Positions 13,647 through 24,858 are shown, numbered from the stretch's first letter. The stretch is 41,394 nucleotides of DNA from Cudoniella acicularis (GCA_013054445.1 JAAMPI010000365.1:1-41394); one strand, 5' to 3'. A program made the numbers and translations. The notes: generated from the sequence alone by a model not told the origin.

Positions 13647-14118
13647 TTATTCCTCCATCTTGTCCTCGTCGGCGGGGGCCTGGAAATCATCGTCGTCCTC
13701 ATCCTCATCGTCATCTTCGATTGGAGTTTGCTCCGCGGCCTTGGCAAAGTCGATATTAACGCCACGAGTACGGCGACCATTGGGGATGATGTTCTCCGTG
13801 CTGATCTCCTCCATGTTATCATCATCAGGCTCTTCGGCTTCAATGGGTTAACCAAATACTGCGGTGAAAATCAGCTAAACAGCGAGCGCTTACCAACGAT
13901 TTCATTCTGTGGCATACATCAGCAATTGCCAACCATCACAATGTGCTTTTTCAAAATGGGAAACCTACATCATCAACCTCCTCGTCGCTTGAGCTGTCCT
14001 CGCCCTCACCTTCCATGTTCACCTCGCGGGTTTCTGGCTCGACCGCCTTGCCCTTGCCCTTTCCCTTGGACTCGGCTGCCTGGTTCTGCGTCAACGCTGA
14101 TCCGTTTTGGGCTGACAT
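13647..14118 (-). CDS. CHZ1: Histone H2A.Z-specific chaperone Chz1
   Basis: Chz1 is a small acidic nuclear chaperone that binds H2A.Z-H2B dimers and supplies them to the SWR1 remodeller. Three exons (13969-14118, 13894-13906, 13647-13837) give 117 residues. Introns are 13907-13968 and 13838-13893. The second exon is only 13 nt. The last acceptor is GAAG, chosen because the nearer CGCAG would put a stop in frame. The N-terminal half has a KGKGKGK patch and an acidic run (EGEDSSSDEEVDD). Residues 70-89 hold the CHZ motif (NIIPNGRRTRGVNIDFAKA). A second acidic tract (EDDDDEDEDDDD) follows. Acid-motif-acid is the expected layout. Confidence 0.9.
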
Positions 14119-14695
14119 GATGAAGTTGCGCTTGGAGATTGACTCTGATTGATGGTTAATTGTTGCTTTGCGATCTGAGAAACAAAGTTGAGTTTGTTTG
14201 GAGAGAAGGAGACGCGCGAGTCGCGTGAAAGGCAGAAGCGGTTGGTGGGGCTGCCAGGTCAGGTCATGTGACACACTAAAGCAAGGAGGCTTTCAAGTCG
14301 GTCTTTTTGGCTATTGACTGGCGCGTAATCCTTGTATTATTTTTTCATATGAAACAAGATTCGCCCTTGAGGAAATAGTATGTCTCGTTGATTTCAGATA
14401 ACTCCACCGGCTGTAAGCGCCAGGAATATGATGATGAGTTTTGATTGTACCCGAGATTACCTTTTACAAACATAATCTTTGGATTTTAAGAAGCTTAAAG
14501 AGAGAAGTTGAAACACGGAGCCAGCTTGGATTGTGTTGAAGAGTGTTGAGAATTGAAAGTTGAGCATCGTGGAATTGAACAGTGAAGGGGATAGCTACCT
14601 TGTTATGAGTACAACAGCATACTTCAAAAGATATCGCCTTCCCACGATTTTTAAAAAGTATCCTTGGTATTAATCGCTAAAAGAGCAATATCTAA
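14119..14695. other. Spacer CHZ1 5' / EMC10 3'
   Basis: These 577 bp include the CHZ1 promoter and EMC10 3' end. Nothing else was recognised. Confidence 0.5.
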
Positions 14696-15328
14696 TCATT
14701 CTCCACCGCCGCCGGCAGTCATAAGAAGCATTACACCTCCTAACAACACCCACCAATATCTATTTCACGTATTAGTCAAAGGAATTGCATCAGAGGAAAT
14801 AACTCACTTCTGCAACATTGTCTTCTCCGGCTCTGGCTGCTCCACCTTCCCCTCGGGCGACAAAACAATAGGCCTATTGAGCTCTGGAAGTGCCCCCTTC
14901 CCCATTTTCAACACCAGCACCTTCGGTCCGAAATCCCTCGTTTGCCCAGCATCAATCTTCGCACTCTTGAATGTTACTCCTATCACTTGTCCTTGCACAT
15001 CGAGATTGAGAACAATTGTTGGGGAATAGCCCTTGGCAAAGCTCTCTGCGGACATTGTCGACGTCGAGGATTTCCAGCTCGAGGTTGCAGCATCGTAGAC
15101 ACCTATTCGAAGAAGCTTGGGTTCAGGAGATAGCTCGGGGGCATCATAGGAAACAAGCTCGGCGGAGAGGGTTGAGGGGTTGTATTTGATTTCTGCGAGC
15201 GTATTTATTGGCGTGGATGATGATTCTACGGTTTGGATTGAAACTGTAGTGCTGTCTATCAAATCGGAGGAGCTTGCGGCTATGGCTACTTGGGCATAGA
15301 GTGCCAGAATAAAGGGGCGAATTTGCAT
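14696..15328 (-). CDS. EMC10: ER membrane protein complex subunit 10
   Basis: EMC10 is a luminal and membrane subunit of the ER membrane complex, which inserts tail-anchored and multipass proteins. Two exons (14808-15328 and 14696-14759; intron 14760-14807) give 194 residues. The start ATG at 15328 gives a signal peptide (MQIRPFILALYAQVAIA); in-frame sequence upstream lacks that character. The luminal part is beta-rich (AEIKYNPST, LLRIGVYDAATSSW, GYSPTIVLNLD). The motif LNRPIVLSPEGKVEQPEPEKTMLQ leads into the spliced tail KYWWVLLGGVMLLMTAGGGGE, a single membrane segment with a Gly-rich end. This NRPxVLSPEG...LQKYWW layout is what I know of fungal EMC10 proteins. The second exon is needed to complete the anchor. 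Confidence 0.85.
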
Positions 15329-15738
15329 CTTGGCGATAGTGTGGGCAAGTCGTGGCCCTGCAAGCGGAATTGGAAGCTCACAAGAATCATAATAGCTTCG
15401 TCTGGTGGAGGTTAAATTTAATGCCTCAGGCATCAACAATAACAATTCTAGCCTTTATGGATTTATATTACCAAATCAACCTTGATTTCAGGTTAGGAGC
15501 ACTGATTAATTGGTTCCTGAGCGGGGGTTTTAGGCCGTTCATTCAACAAAGGGAAAAAAATTAAAAAAATCGATGTTCAATAGTCGTTTTATAACTTTCA
15601 TACTGACATAGCTACGAAGAGTAGCTAGTCTCATCTATTCATGAATCTTCGTGGCAAACAGATGGCGCTTATTTAATAAAAAATTCCAACGCCATATCCT
15701 GCGTGAAAATGCTAGTGAAGAAAAGACTTGGGGTATCT
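15329..15738. other. Spacer EMC10 5' / cyclin 3'
   Basis: These 410 bp hold the EMC10 promoter and the cyclin gene 3' flank. No other feature was seen. Confidence 0.5.
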
Positions 15739-16979
15739 CTATCCACGTGGCGCGTTTTTGTTGTCATCAGAATCAGCAGTGCCTCCTTTCCGGGTTGAAA
15801 CATCTTCCATCCAAGCTTTCCACTTCGACTCTGTTATAGCCTCCTCTCCTCCTGGTTTTGCGTCTGCTTCAGAGGCAATTTCGTCGCTTTCGACGTCCAC
15901 ATCATCATCTTCTATTGAGCTTGAATCGTACTCTATATCATAGATATCCGAGCGTTCGACTAGTCCGTGATAATAATCCACAAGTACTTCCGGGCTTGGC
16001 ACTATTTTCCAATCGACACGGTACAGAAAATCAAGTTCGAGCAGACCCAATTCAGCAAGTCTGATACCCCCTACTCGAGCATAAGTGGCATTGTTCCAGA
16101 AAGAGTCGGAAAGTCCTTTTGATGCCACTGTTGCGGCTGTAATTAAGAATCGATGGATGGTGAGGGTCGTGACTGTAAAGGCAGGGTATAGTGCGCATAA
16201 GCGGTCAATGTAATAAACCATCGAAAGAAGAATTGGTGGGGTGAGAGTTGCATGTTTCGCAAGTCTTTGGAGATAATCCAGGACAGAAATTCCAGGCGGT
16301 GTCCTGCAGTACGTCAATGAGGGGAAATTTGTGAATACCAGAGAGGATTTTATCCTAACCTAGAGTGAAATCGAGTAAGAGCCGCGTCTCGAGGGGGAAG
16401 CCTGTCATTTGTCTGAATAAGCTCCGAAATCATATTGGCGATCAGGACAACCAAATCTTCCACTTCGCAAAACTCATATTTAACAGGCAAGAGTTTCACC
16501 TGTGTCTGGCTCGACTTTGCGCGCTTCGGCGGTGACTTTTCGGTGCTAATACTGGGGGACGGTCCATCTCGCGACTGACGTCTTTTTGCGGTCGTTGGAG
16601 ACTGTGGCTGCAATGAGGGCTTCGAGGGAGAAGAGTGAGCAACACCAGTAGCAGATGCTTCCACGGTTGAAGGCGATGCCACTTTTGGTTCTTGCTTTAC
16701 CACTTCCACCCGCTCTGAGCGACTTGGCTCGGAAGGTGGAGGCTCCATCTTCAGATTCATGACTGGACTCGCCCACTGTGTGCTAGCGTCGACATATCGC
16801 GGCCGCTGCGAAGGAGTCGTTTTCAGCAGAGAGCCGTGAATGTTGAACTGGGGTTGAAGTTTGGACTTCGAATTTCTTCGTGATAATGGAGACGCCGGTA
16901 ACGATTGGGCCTGGGCAGGCGCATAGTGGAAACTGGGAGAAGACGCTGGAGATCGAGGCTGTGTCAACGGCTTCAGCAT
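15739..16979 (-). CDS. PHO80: PHO80/PREG-type cyclin (Pho85 partner)
   Basis: This protein is the cyclin partner of the Pho85-type kinase that restrains the phosphate-starvation transcription factor (Pho4/NUC-1); the Neurospora counterpart is PREG. Two exons (16360-16979 and 15739-16303; intron 16304-16359) give 394 residues. The start is the ATG at 16979. Residues 1-165 are Ser/Pro-rich and disordered, with a basic patch (PPKRAKSS) resembling a nuclear localisation signal. The cyclin box starts near CEVEDLVVLIANMISELIQTND. It continues across the splice as RFHSRTPPGISVLDYLQRL, then LLSMVYYIDRLCALYP, HRFLITAATVASKGLSDSFW and LGLLELDFLYRVDWKI, all signature segments of this cyclin subfamily. 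The C-terminus is acidic. The gene is intact. Confidence 0.92.
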
Positions 16980-17804
16980 GATCCTCAAGATAGGCTCATG
17001 ATAAATTTGCGATTGACAATTCAGTATTCAAAGGCGCGAGAGTGGGGTGGGTGTCGTCGGTAAAGTTCGTCGGAAGGGTATCAACGGTATGAATGGTGGC
17101 GACGATGAAGCAATCGCAAAGTCGAATTCTAAGTTTTGGTGGAAAAGTCGACTTCTCGTCGCGTGTGCGATGTGGATATGACAGAGATATCTGTCTCGAA
17201 TCTCGATTTGCGTCTCGTCTGGAAGGCTGATTGTTCGAGGAAATTTTTTGGGATGGAGGGGCCAGACGGCGCAGTTGAAATGGATTGATCTAGCCTTTTA
17301 GCTCTTCATACCCGTAGGCGCTATAGAGGGATTCGAGAAGACGGATGTTTGAAAAGAGCACAGGTTGTGTAGAAACAGCCGCCCCTACACGCAGCTGTCA
17401 ACTGCGAGCGAGCGCCATTGTCTAGGTGGAAATTCTAGCCCTGGAGAAGGTGACGCACAAAACATCTGAGCTGATTACTAAACTTGGGTCCTAAAAAGGG
17501 CTGAACTGATTTCGCGATTTTTGACAAACTACTATTCAGGCAAACAGTATAGGAGAAAGTATCCACCCGTAGCTACATAAGTAACTAGTGTTCGATCTTC
17601 TAACTATATATAACGTGATATAAGTGACTAGAGTATTTAACTTTTAATATTATAAAATACGGCGCATCTGAGGTGTTATGACTGCTGAATTCGACATGCT
17701 TTATTGCTATTTTAAGGAGCCTAAACACCATGCCTCAACGAATGCTAAAGACCCTCCCACCCTATGCCAGTAATAATACAAGAATTGAAACGCTACTTGC
17801 AAGC
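16980..17804. other. Spacer with cyclin promoter and AT-rich part
   Basis: The first roughly 500 bp should contain the cyclin promoter. From about 17560 to 17700 the DNA turns AT-rich. The AT-rich part borders the 3' end of the coiled-coil gene. No gene was seen. Confidence 0.5.
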
Positions 17805-18433
17805 TCATACTCCGCCAACCTTTAATCCTATAGCTGTACGAAGTCTATCGCGCTTCTCTTCGAGACTTCCAACTGTGCCATATTCCAGTGCCGACAGTAT
17901 ACGATTAATAGCTGTAGTTGGTATTCGACCAAGACTAACTGGTGTATCAGGGAAGCCTTCAATTTCTTCACCAGTAACAGAGTTGACAAGAGGAGTAAGT
18001 CTTCGATCGGCGAATGATACTACTGAGTTTTGCGTACGAGCCGTAGCATTAAGGTTCCTAATAAAAAAAAGACAGAAGGTTAGTTACTAGGAACATATAG
18101 AGGTTTAAATTTAAGAACGTACGAAGCTATGGCCCTCGTCTCAAATCTGTCAAACATCCGCTGAATCGCGATCTGCATCTGCTCCTGAGTCTGCTGCATC
18201 TGCTCCTGAGTCTGCTGCATCTGGGTCTGGGTCTGCTGCATCTGGGTCTGGGTCTGCTGCATCTGTTCAACCCGTTGCTGCATCTGTTCAACCCGTTGTT
18301 GAACTCGCTCGAGAGCTTCGAGAATCTGGGCTCCTTGGTTCAAAGCAGGAATGTTGCCAAACTTAGCGCTCTCCTTTGAGACCACTAAGAATGCATTCGA
18401 TAGACGGTCTATGTTCGGTGCTTGACTTGCCAT
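17805..18433 (-). CDS. Small coiled-coil protein with exact heptad repeats, function unknown
   Basis: Two exons (18123-18433 and 17805-18057; intron 18058-18122 with a CTAAC branch site) give a 187-residue protein starting MASQAPNIDRLSNAF. No signal peptide or membrane segment is visible. Residues 43-93 are a Gln/Met-rich helix of perfect seven-residue units: RVEQMQQ twice, TQTQMQQ twice, TQEQMQ(Q) twice. This predicts a coiled coil. The C-terminal half (about 105-187) is non-repetitive and looks folded (SVVSFADRRLTPLVNS, GRIPTTAINRILSALE). I do not recognise a named domain. The intact frame across a splice site argues for a real gene. Both flanks are AT-rich, unlike neighbouring genes, so it may be a lineage-specific insertion; that is inference. 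Confidence 0.72.
18173..18298 (-). repeat. 21-bp coding minisatellite (six heptads)
   Basis: Six 21-bp units lie inside the coiled-coil gene. They come as three pairs of near-identical neighbours. Because 21 bp is seven codons, gain or loss of a unit keeps both the reading frame and the heptad register. Confidence 0.85.
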
Positions 18434-19063
18434 GTTTGCCTGTGTAAGAAGTGTGAATTAGCATCACACATGTAATAGCTTTTGTTGACTTTAGAAGATG
18501 GAGAGTAGTACGTACTCGGATAGATGACACGTAAAAGGTATAACAAGGCAATGATCGCGTTCTGTGTTGTGATGGTGTTGGTGGTGGTAGCAGTGGGGTT
18601 GTTGACGATTGCACAAACGGAAACTGTTCCGTAGAACCTTGAGGCAGGTACTGGAAACCGACCAAGCGCTAAACCGCTTTAATTGAACCCCGCGAACACC
18701 ACGACTGAGATTATAATAATAAATTATTTAGAAATAATTAAATCTTATTTTAATAATGGTTTTTATTTATTTATTAATATTATTTCATTAAATATTTTAA
18801 ATAAAAAACTTGAAGAAACTTAGATATTTTATATAGAAAATTATATCCTATACTAAGACTTATAAATATAAAATAGAAGATAAAAAGTGTCCTTACGTAA
18901 GAGCTACCCTGACCTTTCGGGAGCTCGCTTACAAGTCCCCGATATTAGATGCTAATTTATTATTCGAGTTGAACAGGGGCGCATTACCTGTCCACTATCT
19001 CAGCGTCACGAGTGACCACATTCCTTATCCTATTTCTTGTTCAATTGTTTCCGCTTCACTACT
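18434..19063. other. Divergent spacer with AT-rich island
   Basis: These 630 bp lie between the divergent starts of the coiled-coil gene and SEY1. From about 18711 to 18890 the sequence is nearly all A and T, without coding character, and looks like a decayed, possibly RIP-mutated, repeat. The remaining roughly 160 bp next to SEY1 have normal composition and probably hold its promoter. Confidence 0.55.
18893..18900. promoter_or_regulatory. TTACGTAA palindrome upstream of SEY1
   Basis: A perfect 8-bp palindrome, TTACGTAA, lies 164 bp before the SEY1 start. This is the type of site bound by fungal bZIP factors such as Yap/AP-1 relatives. A single 8-mer can occur by chance, so this is only a candidate. 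Confidence 0.25.
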
Positions 19064-21881
19064 ATGTCTACTTCTACAAACACACATACGAATGGCAGCC
19101 GGCCCCAAGCTGCTTCAAGACAAACTGCCCCTGCTGCGATGACAATGAATGGCCACTTTGCGTCTGTTGGCGATGGGCCATCTAAGGAGCAATATGAACA
19201 TGGCATCCAAGTGGTTGACGAGGAGAAGGCTTTCAAGTATGCGACACCATTTCCCACTGTTTCTATTTCTTACTGACTGATATCTGGAAAGTCCAAGCCT
19301 TAATACGTATCTCCAGCTCACCAAAACCGCACAATCTGGCTTCAACTACCACCTTATTTCAGTCTTTGGCTCGCAGTCAACAGGGAAGTCGACCTTACTT
19401 AACCACCTTTTCGGCACACAATTTGGGGTGATGTCAGAAAGCGAGCGACGGCAAACCACAAAAGGAATATGGATGTCAAAGAACAAGCGGGAGGATCGGG
19501 TGGGGGCAGGCGCAGAAAAGATGGCAGAAAATATTCTAGTAATGGATGTCGAAGGGACAGACGGTCGAGAGCGAGGGGAAGACCAGGACTTTGAAAGAAA
19601 GAGTGCACTGTTTGCCCTGGCTACGAGCGAAGTTCTTATTGTGAATCTTTGGGAGCATCAAGTAGGGTTATACCAGGGGGCGAATATGGGATTATTGAAA
19701 ACAGTGTTTGAAGTAAACTTACAACTTTTCTTAAAAGACAAGCAGTAAGTCCCCCTTTCTGGAATCTCTTATGTATCTAACAAATGCCCAGGTCAAACCC
19801 CCGCTCTCTTCTTTTCTTCGTTATCCGCGATCATATTGGCGCAACTCCTCTAGCAAACCTCCGCAATACCCTTCTAGCCGATTTGACGAATATATGGTCT
19901 GGCCTATCAAAGCCTGCAGGTCTTGAGAAATCAAGGATAGAGGATTATTTTGACTTCGCATTTGCAGCACTACCACATAAGATCTTACAACCGGAGAAAT
20001 TCGTGACGGAGGTTGAGAGATTGGGTACGCGATTCCGAGCAGGTCACAGGGCCTCCAAGCAACATGGCCTTCACGTGGATCACGAACTTGAAGGCGGCGT
20101 CTTTCTGCCGGAGTATCACCGACGGATACCTGCTGATGGCTTCTCGGTTTATGCAGAGGGGATCTGGGATCAGATTGTGAACAATAAGGACCTGGATTTG
20201 CCAACTCAGCAGGAGCTTCTCGCCCAGTTTCGATGCGACGAGATATCACGTGAAGTATTGGAAGCCTTTGATGCTGCTATATCACCACTCGAGGAGAAAC
20301 AGGCGGAAGGGGTCAGATTGGGGAAGCCGGCAGTTTTGAAGGATCTAGGTGTCTCTGGGAAAGCTGCCCGTGTAAAGGGCATTAAGGCTTTCGAGGTTGA
20401 GGCGAGCAGATACCACAAAGGAGTGTACGCGAGAAAGCGTGTCGAGCTGGAAGGGAAAATCGATACAAGGCTGAAGGCGTTATATCAAGGTCAACTTGCG
20501 GCAGCTCACAAGTCCGGCGTTGCTTCATTCAGCGACGCTGTTGCTGGAGCTGTAAAAGCCGGTCAGAAGAAAGGGGCTTCTTATGAATTTGCCGATATCG
20601 TAGAGCGCGAAAAGGGGGTTGCTCTTAAACAATTCGAAACCGAAGCCAAGAGCCTCGCGATCGAAGGTATAGCATGGAGTAACTTCAAGCAACAATATAA
20701 CCTCTACGAGAAAGATCTGGACGAAGTTAGTGCGCGATTGCGCAAGGAAGAAATGCGACGACTTGCCACGCGTGTTGAGCGATGGGTTCGGTCACGATTG
20801 GGAGAATCTGTTGGGCTTGAGTTCAACAAGCTCGGATCTGGACGAGGAGGCAGTGGCGCCCCCGAGGAAGGAGTAAAACCCGCTACCGAGAAAGATTTGT
20901 GGGATAGGATATGGAATCTCTTCATGTCCACTGTCAAAGAAGCCGAAACCCGCTTCGTAGAAAGAGCAAAGAGCTTCGATGCCAGCCAGGATGAAATCGA
21001 TGTCGGGCTTTGGCGCCTAAGGCGGAAAAGTTGGGGAGTCTTGAAAGCTAAGGTAGACGAGGAAGTCATGGAAGGCAATATCCTTCTCAAGCTTCGCGAA
21101 AACTTTGAAGACAAATTTCGATACGACGAAGCGGGTGTGCCAAGGATATGGCGACCAACAGATGATATCGAGGGCGTATATACGAAAGCCAAAGAGTCGA
21201 CACTTACCTTAATCCCATTATTAGCACGATTCAGGCTCGCCGAAACCTACGCCCCTCCAGATCTTCCTGAATGGGTTGGAAATGCGCCTGCCAGTGTTGA
21301 TCCAAAGGATGAAGAAGATCTGGCGCCAATTGGCGGTGTAGACGAGGAAGAAGGAAAGAGTCTGGAGGAAGAAATGACGATCTTGAGTGAAGCAAAGCGC
21401 CAGGATCTCGTTGTGAGGTTCAAGAAGACTGCAGATGGAGTCTACGTTGAAGCAAAGAGAAGTGCCATTGGGGGTGTTGCTCAAGTCCCGCTCTATTTTT
21501 ACGGGTTACTGCTGGCGCTGGGGTGGAACGAGATCGTTGCTGGTAAGTCTTGCCTTTTTTGTGTGTTTTGCAGATACTAATTGCTTTACAGTACTTCGCA
21601 ACCCAGTCTACTTTATTTTACTCATCTTAATCGGCGTGGCAGCCTACGTAACGTACACACTCAATCTTTGGGGTCCCATGCTTCGAATGGCCAACGCAGC
21701 CTCGAGCCAAGCTGTCGAGATAGGTAAAGAGAAGCTGCGAGAATTCTTAGAGAACTCTGAGACAGGTCGCCAAGCCATCGGCTTGCCACCCAAGGGAGAC
21801 AGCGATAACATCAGTCTGAACACTCTAGACAGCAGAGGCAAAAGGAAGCCATCTGTGGAAGACGACGGTGATGACATCTAG
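19064..21881 (+). CDS. SEY1: Sey1 ER-fusion dynamin-like GTPase
   Basis: Sey1 (RHD3/atlastin-like) fuses ER tubules homotypically and maintains the ER network. Four exons (19064-19236, 19292-19744, 19792-21542, 21592-21881) give 888 residues, close to other fungal Sey1 proteins. All junctions keep frame. The GTPase domain has the P-loop GSQSTGKS (84-91), switch residues in RRQTTKG, the G3 motif DVEG followed by [10 protein letters not shown], and the G4-like RD in [10 protein letters not shown] long helical bundle follows. Two closely spaced membrane segments (about 774-792 and 794-816) form the hairpin anchor and are split by the last intron. The cytosolic tail has an amphipathic part ([23 protein letters not shown]) and an acidic end. 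The gene is intact. Confidence 0.96.
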
Positions 21882-22281
21882 GTTTGGATGGCGTGTTTCC
21901 TTTGGATTGTATTGTACCTAGGTTGACTGGCAAGTCAGGGGGCATGTGGCAACTTGTACTGTACTCTAATGACGGGGCGTGGGTGTTAATACGATATGCT
22001 CATACGAAAGCTCAAAGTGAAGCCTTATTGACTCTTGCAATGAACAAGTTAGGTGATAAACCAAGATTTTCCCTCACCTCTTTCTCCTTTCACAACCTGA
22101 TTTCTTCCAGGTCCAGCTCAAGCAAAAAAGCAAGCAACTGTAGTCTACGCTTATCTCTCTCTACTTGCTATAAAGATCCATTCAAGCCTCGTGCATACGC
22201 GCTCGCTATCTATGTCCTTGTCCTCTACAATTTAAACAATGAAGAAAGGCAAAGACATTCTTATTAGAACCTGAAAAGAGG

Positions 22282-22421
22282 AAAAATTCTAGAACATTTC
22301 CCTATTCACCCCCTCCTTTGTCCATCTTTCATATACCTTTATCGCACCTAAAATTCTAAAATTAGCACCCTTCCTTCCCTTTTATCTCTCTCTTCCTCCC
22401 TTTCAGCAAAAATTCTAGAAC
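22282..22421 (+). promoter_or_regulatory. Pair of heat-shock-element-like 14-mers
   Basis: The sequence AAAAATTCTAGAAC occurs at 22282-22295 and again at 22408-22421, each followed by a TTCCC-containing stretch. TTCnnGAA inverted units are the core of heat-shock elements. Position downstream of SEY1 and far from the next start makes function doubtful; they may simply be part of a short duplicated segment. Confidence 0.25.
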
Positions 22422-23577
22422 GCTTCCCCATCCATTCATTCGCCGCTCTAATTCCTGGAAGAGGCAATAAACGAGAAGGATTTTAATTTTGGGGTCCAGA
22501 TGGTCTATTTTTAGAATGGAACAATTAATATCGTCATGCTTTACGATGACGAATTCTTTTCGAAATTTATGGGGGGTGGGGTGTTTTTTAAAAGGAAGGA
22601 TGGATGGAGGAAGGAATGACTAGACTGGTTTAATGGGATGAATTATGGAGGGATGCGATAGGCTTATTGCCGCGTATGTGGTTTTATGCGGGGACGATCA
22701 GACGGATAAGGAATAAGATATCCTTGAGATGATCTTCCTTCTGTTATTTTCAGGGTCTACCCCCATTGACAAACACCGAGCTATTTTTCTCACCGTCCTT
22801 ACGATAATATGACCAACAAGGAAATTTCTCGCTTCCGCTCATGGAATTTGTTGGGAACTAATTCAAGTTTCCAGACAAGAGGCTCTTCCAATAAAACGGC
22901 TACTCCAACCAGTCAACACTTTTAAAAGATCATTCATTCACAAACAAATTCGTAGGGAAAAGAGTGAGCAGTCAAGGTACCGGTAAGGCTTCCTTCCGTA
23001 CGGATCAGCAGGTCATATTTTGAGATTTTTTAGGTCATGTTCGATGGGAGCCGTTACACACTTACAATGGTGGACCGAATTGCGGGGAAAAGCCCCAAAA
23101 CGACACAAACCGTGAAGCCTCTCAAACCACTCACGATGTCGCTCGTACAGTAGAGCTACCGGTTCACCCTGTATTTCGCACAGACAGAGGGGCAACTTCT
23201 GAAATTGTGCAAGGTACAACTGCACAAGTATATAAATAGGCGACTTGGAAATCGGAGGAAAGTTTTGCCGGGTCGGCAATTCATCCCCACGCTTGGGCCG
23301 ACTGCCGAAAAGAGGCTTGAAAGCCGGAGGAAAAGGAGCCGTGCCGTAGACCGGCAGATTGGCCTCGGCCTTCCCGCTTCTTCTGCGTTTGTTTAAGCTT
23401 ATTGTTTATTTCAAACAAGCCTATGCTGTCATTAATTAAATAGTTTAATTTTTAAAAATACTCAAAATTTAACTTTATCTAACATCATATTAAAATTTCA
23501 GATCCAGTTCTTTCTTTCTGGTGTTCTTCACGGCGGATTACCTAATCACCCGTGATCACCAAATAATGTACTTGATC

Positions 23578-23963
23578 AGTAAGCGGCCCATATCACTAAG
23601 TGGCCCACAATCCCTGTCACCTCTACACTTCTTAATCAATTAAAAATCAACCACATTAAATATTAACTTTCTAATTAGATCAATTGATTTATTAGTACTC
23701 TGGGCACGTACGAGCAGTGTGTTCTAATGATCTACATATACTACATGTCCATAGCGCCCGTACTGATGCCTTAGGATTAGATGGCCCAATCACCTGAATT
23801 TCCACCTCCTCATTAGTCCTTGGCCTCCCTTGAGCCTCCTGGACCTCCGCAGTACTTAAAACACCTCCCCTACCTACGTACGACTTCTTCTTTTGCCTCT
23901 TCTTGTGGGAGTGGTGGTGGGTGACGGGGATAGTGGGCCACTTAGTGATATGGGCCGCTTACT
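23578..23963 (-). mobile_element. Fot1-like (Tc1/pogo) transposon deletion derivative
   Basis: Two 44-bp inverted repeats bound this element, 23578-23621 and 23920-23963, matching at 42 of 44 positions. Both ends begin AGTAAGCGGCCC. The 44-bp length is typical of fungal Fot1/Pogo-class elements. Between the repeats lie the last 75 or so codons of a transposase on the minus strand and an AT-rich 3' leader. Most of the transposase is missing, so the element is a non-autonomous, MITE-like copy. I do not see the TA target duplication expected for this class: the flanks read GATC on the left and CGTT on the right. Confidence 0.85.
23692..23919 (-). pseudogene. C-terminal transposase remnant with zinc knuckle
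   Basis: An open minus-strand frame ends at TAA 23694-23692. Its reading includes a basic run (KKRQKKKSYVGRGGVL) and a CxxCx4HxxxxC zinc-knuckle-like end (WTCSICRSLEHTARTC). This arrangement is known at the C-terminus of fungal DDE_1/Fot1 transposases. The frame starts directly at the right inverted repeat, so everything upstream, including the catalytic DDE core, is deleted. Confidence 0.75.
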
Positions 23964-24858
23964 CGTTAGCGCGCTTGGCGTTTATTCAGCTCCCCGAATA
24001 CACGAGCCACTGTTTCGTCTTGGCGCCAAGACCCTGTCTCTTGAAGCATTTTTTACCACGATGAGACGGCGATCAAACACGTCAAAAAGCTTCAATTGGA
24101 CCAATGTTGACAACTTGCGGCCGAGGCCTGGATGGGTTAAACCCAGACCAAGCAGCTGGAATGTCACTCCGCCCCCGTCCTGGGCAATAGCTTAGCATTG
24201 TCAATGCCAGCACCAAAACTAACTCCCGAAATGGATAGTTCGTCCAAGATCTGGAGAACTCGTATGTTTATATACCCCCTCATTCCCCCTCTGCAAACCT
24301 CCCAGTGACATCCAGATGCTTCCCGACTGGTCTTCGGGCACAGAACTGCAGGCGACCCTGTGGCGGCCTTCAGATGAAAGGAGTACCTGTCACGAATTGT
24401 CGTCAGCAGAATAAACCTCTGGAGCAGCCTCAATCGTTTCATAGAATGTCTTTTTCGTTCTCGTCTGTTGTTCCCCCAATCACGGATCTCATCTTGATGC
24501 CGCCGCAGCTCCTCCCTTTGTCTCATCTCATGATGGAATCCCGTCAAGCTGAAATTGGTCGTACCAAAGTCCGGCCTTGAAATCATTCAAGATCGGACGA
24601 GCTCCTCTTCGTGCTTCCTCTTTTTTTTACGTCCAACCACTTGCAGTTTTTTCTCTTCTCACTGTCATTTACGCCTGTGCTGGCACAATTGCATCCGTTC
24701 TTTTCCGTGCTTACTATTTTAAACGCCTTGAAGGTCTCTGAAGTGTTGTGCTTTATATTTCGTCCCACCGTAAGTTGGCCATGTTTTGGCCATGGGATAT
24801 CCAATGATGCTGAGCTAACTTGTTTATAGCTTTTATACAAAATAAGCATAAATTCACC

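Larger units (their letters stand above)
21882..24858. other. 3-kb gene-poor spacer with repeat debris
   Basis: Between SEY1 and the secreted-protein gene I see no convincing intact gene. From about 22270 to 22440 the + strand is T/C-rich with a duplicated 14-mer (listed). A TATA-like TATATAAATAG lies near 23229 with no gene recognised behind it. From about 23396 to 23500 the DNA is AT-rich. A Fot1-like transposon derivative occupies 23578-23963 (listed). The last few hundred bases should hold the promoter of the secreted-protein gene. Confidence 0.55.

Noticed and set aside
669..16979. A functional cluster of the left-hand genes
   Set aside because: GLT1, APC15, BET1, CHZ1, EMC10 and the cyclin belong to unrelated processes. 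Their order is ordinary housekeeping context.
18434..19063. AT-rich island as a centromere or replication origin
   Set aside because: It is under 200 bp. Simple repeat decay is a sufficient explanation and no origin motif can be supported by eye.
23013..23279. An 88-codon minus-strand frame near the TATA-like sequence
   Set aside because: It has no homology I can recognise, its composition is unremarkable, and it runs opposite to the TATA-like motif.
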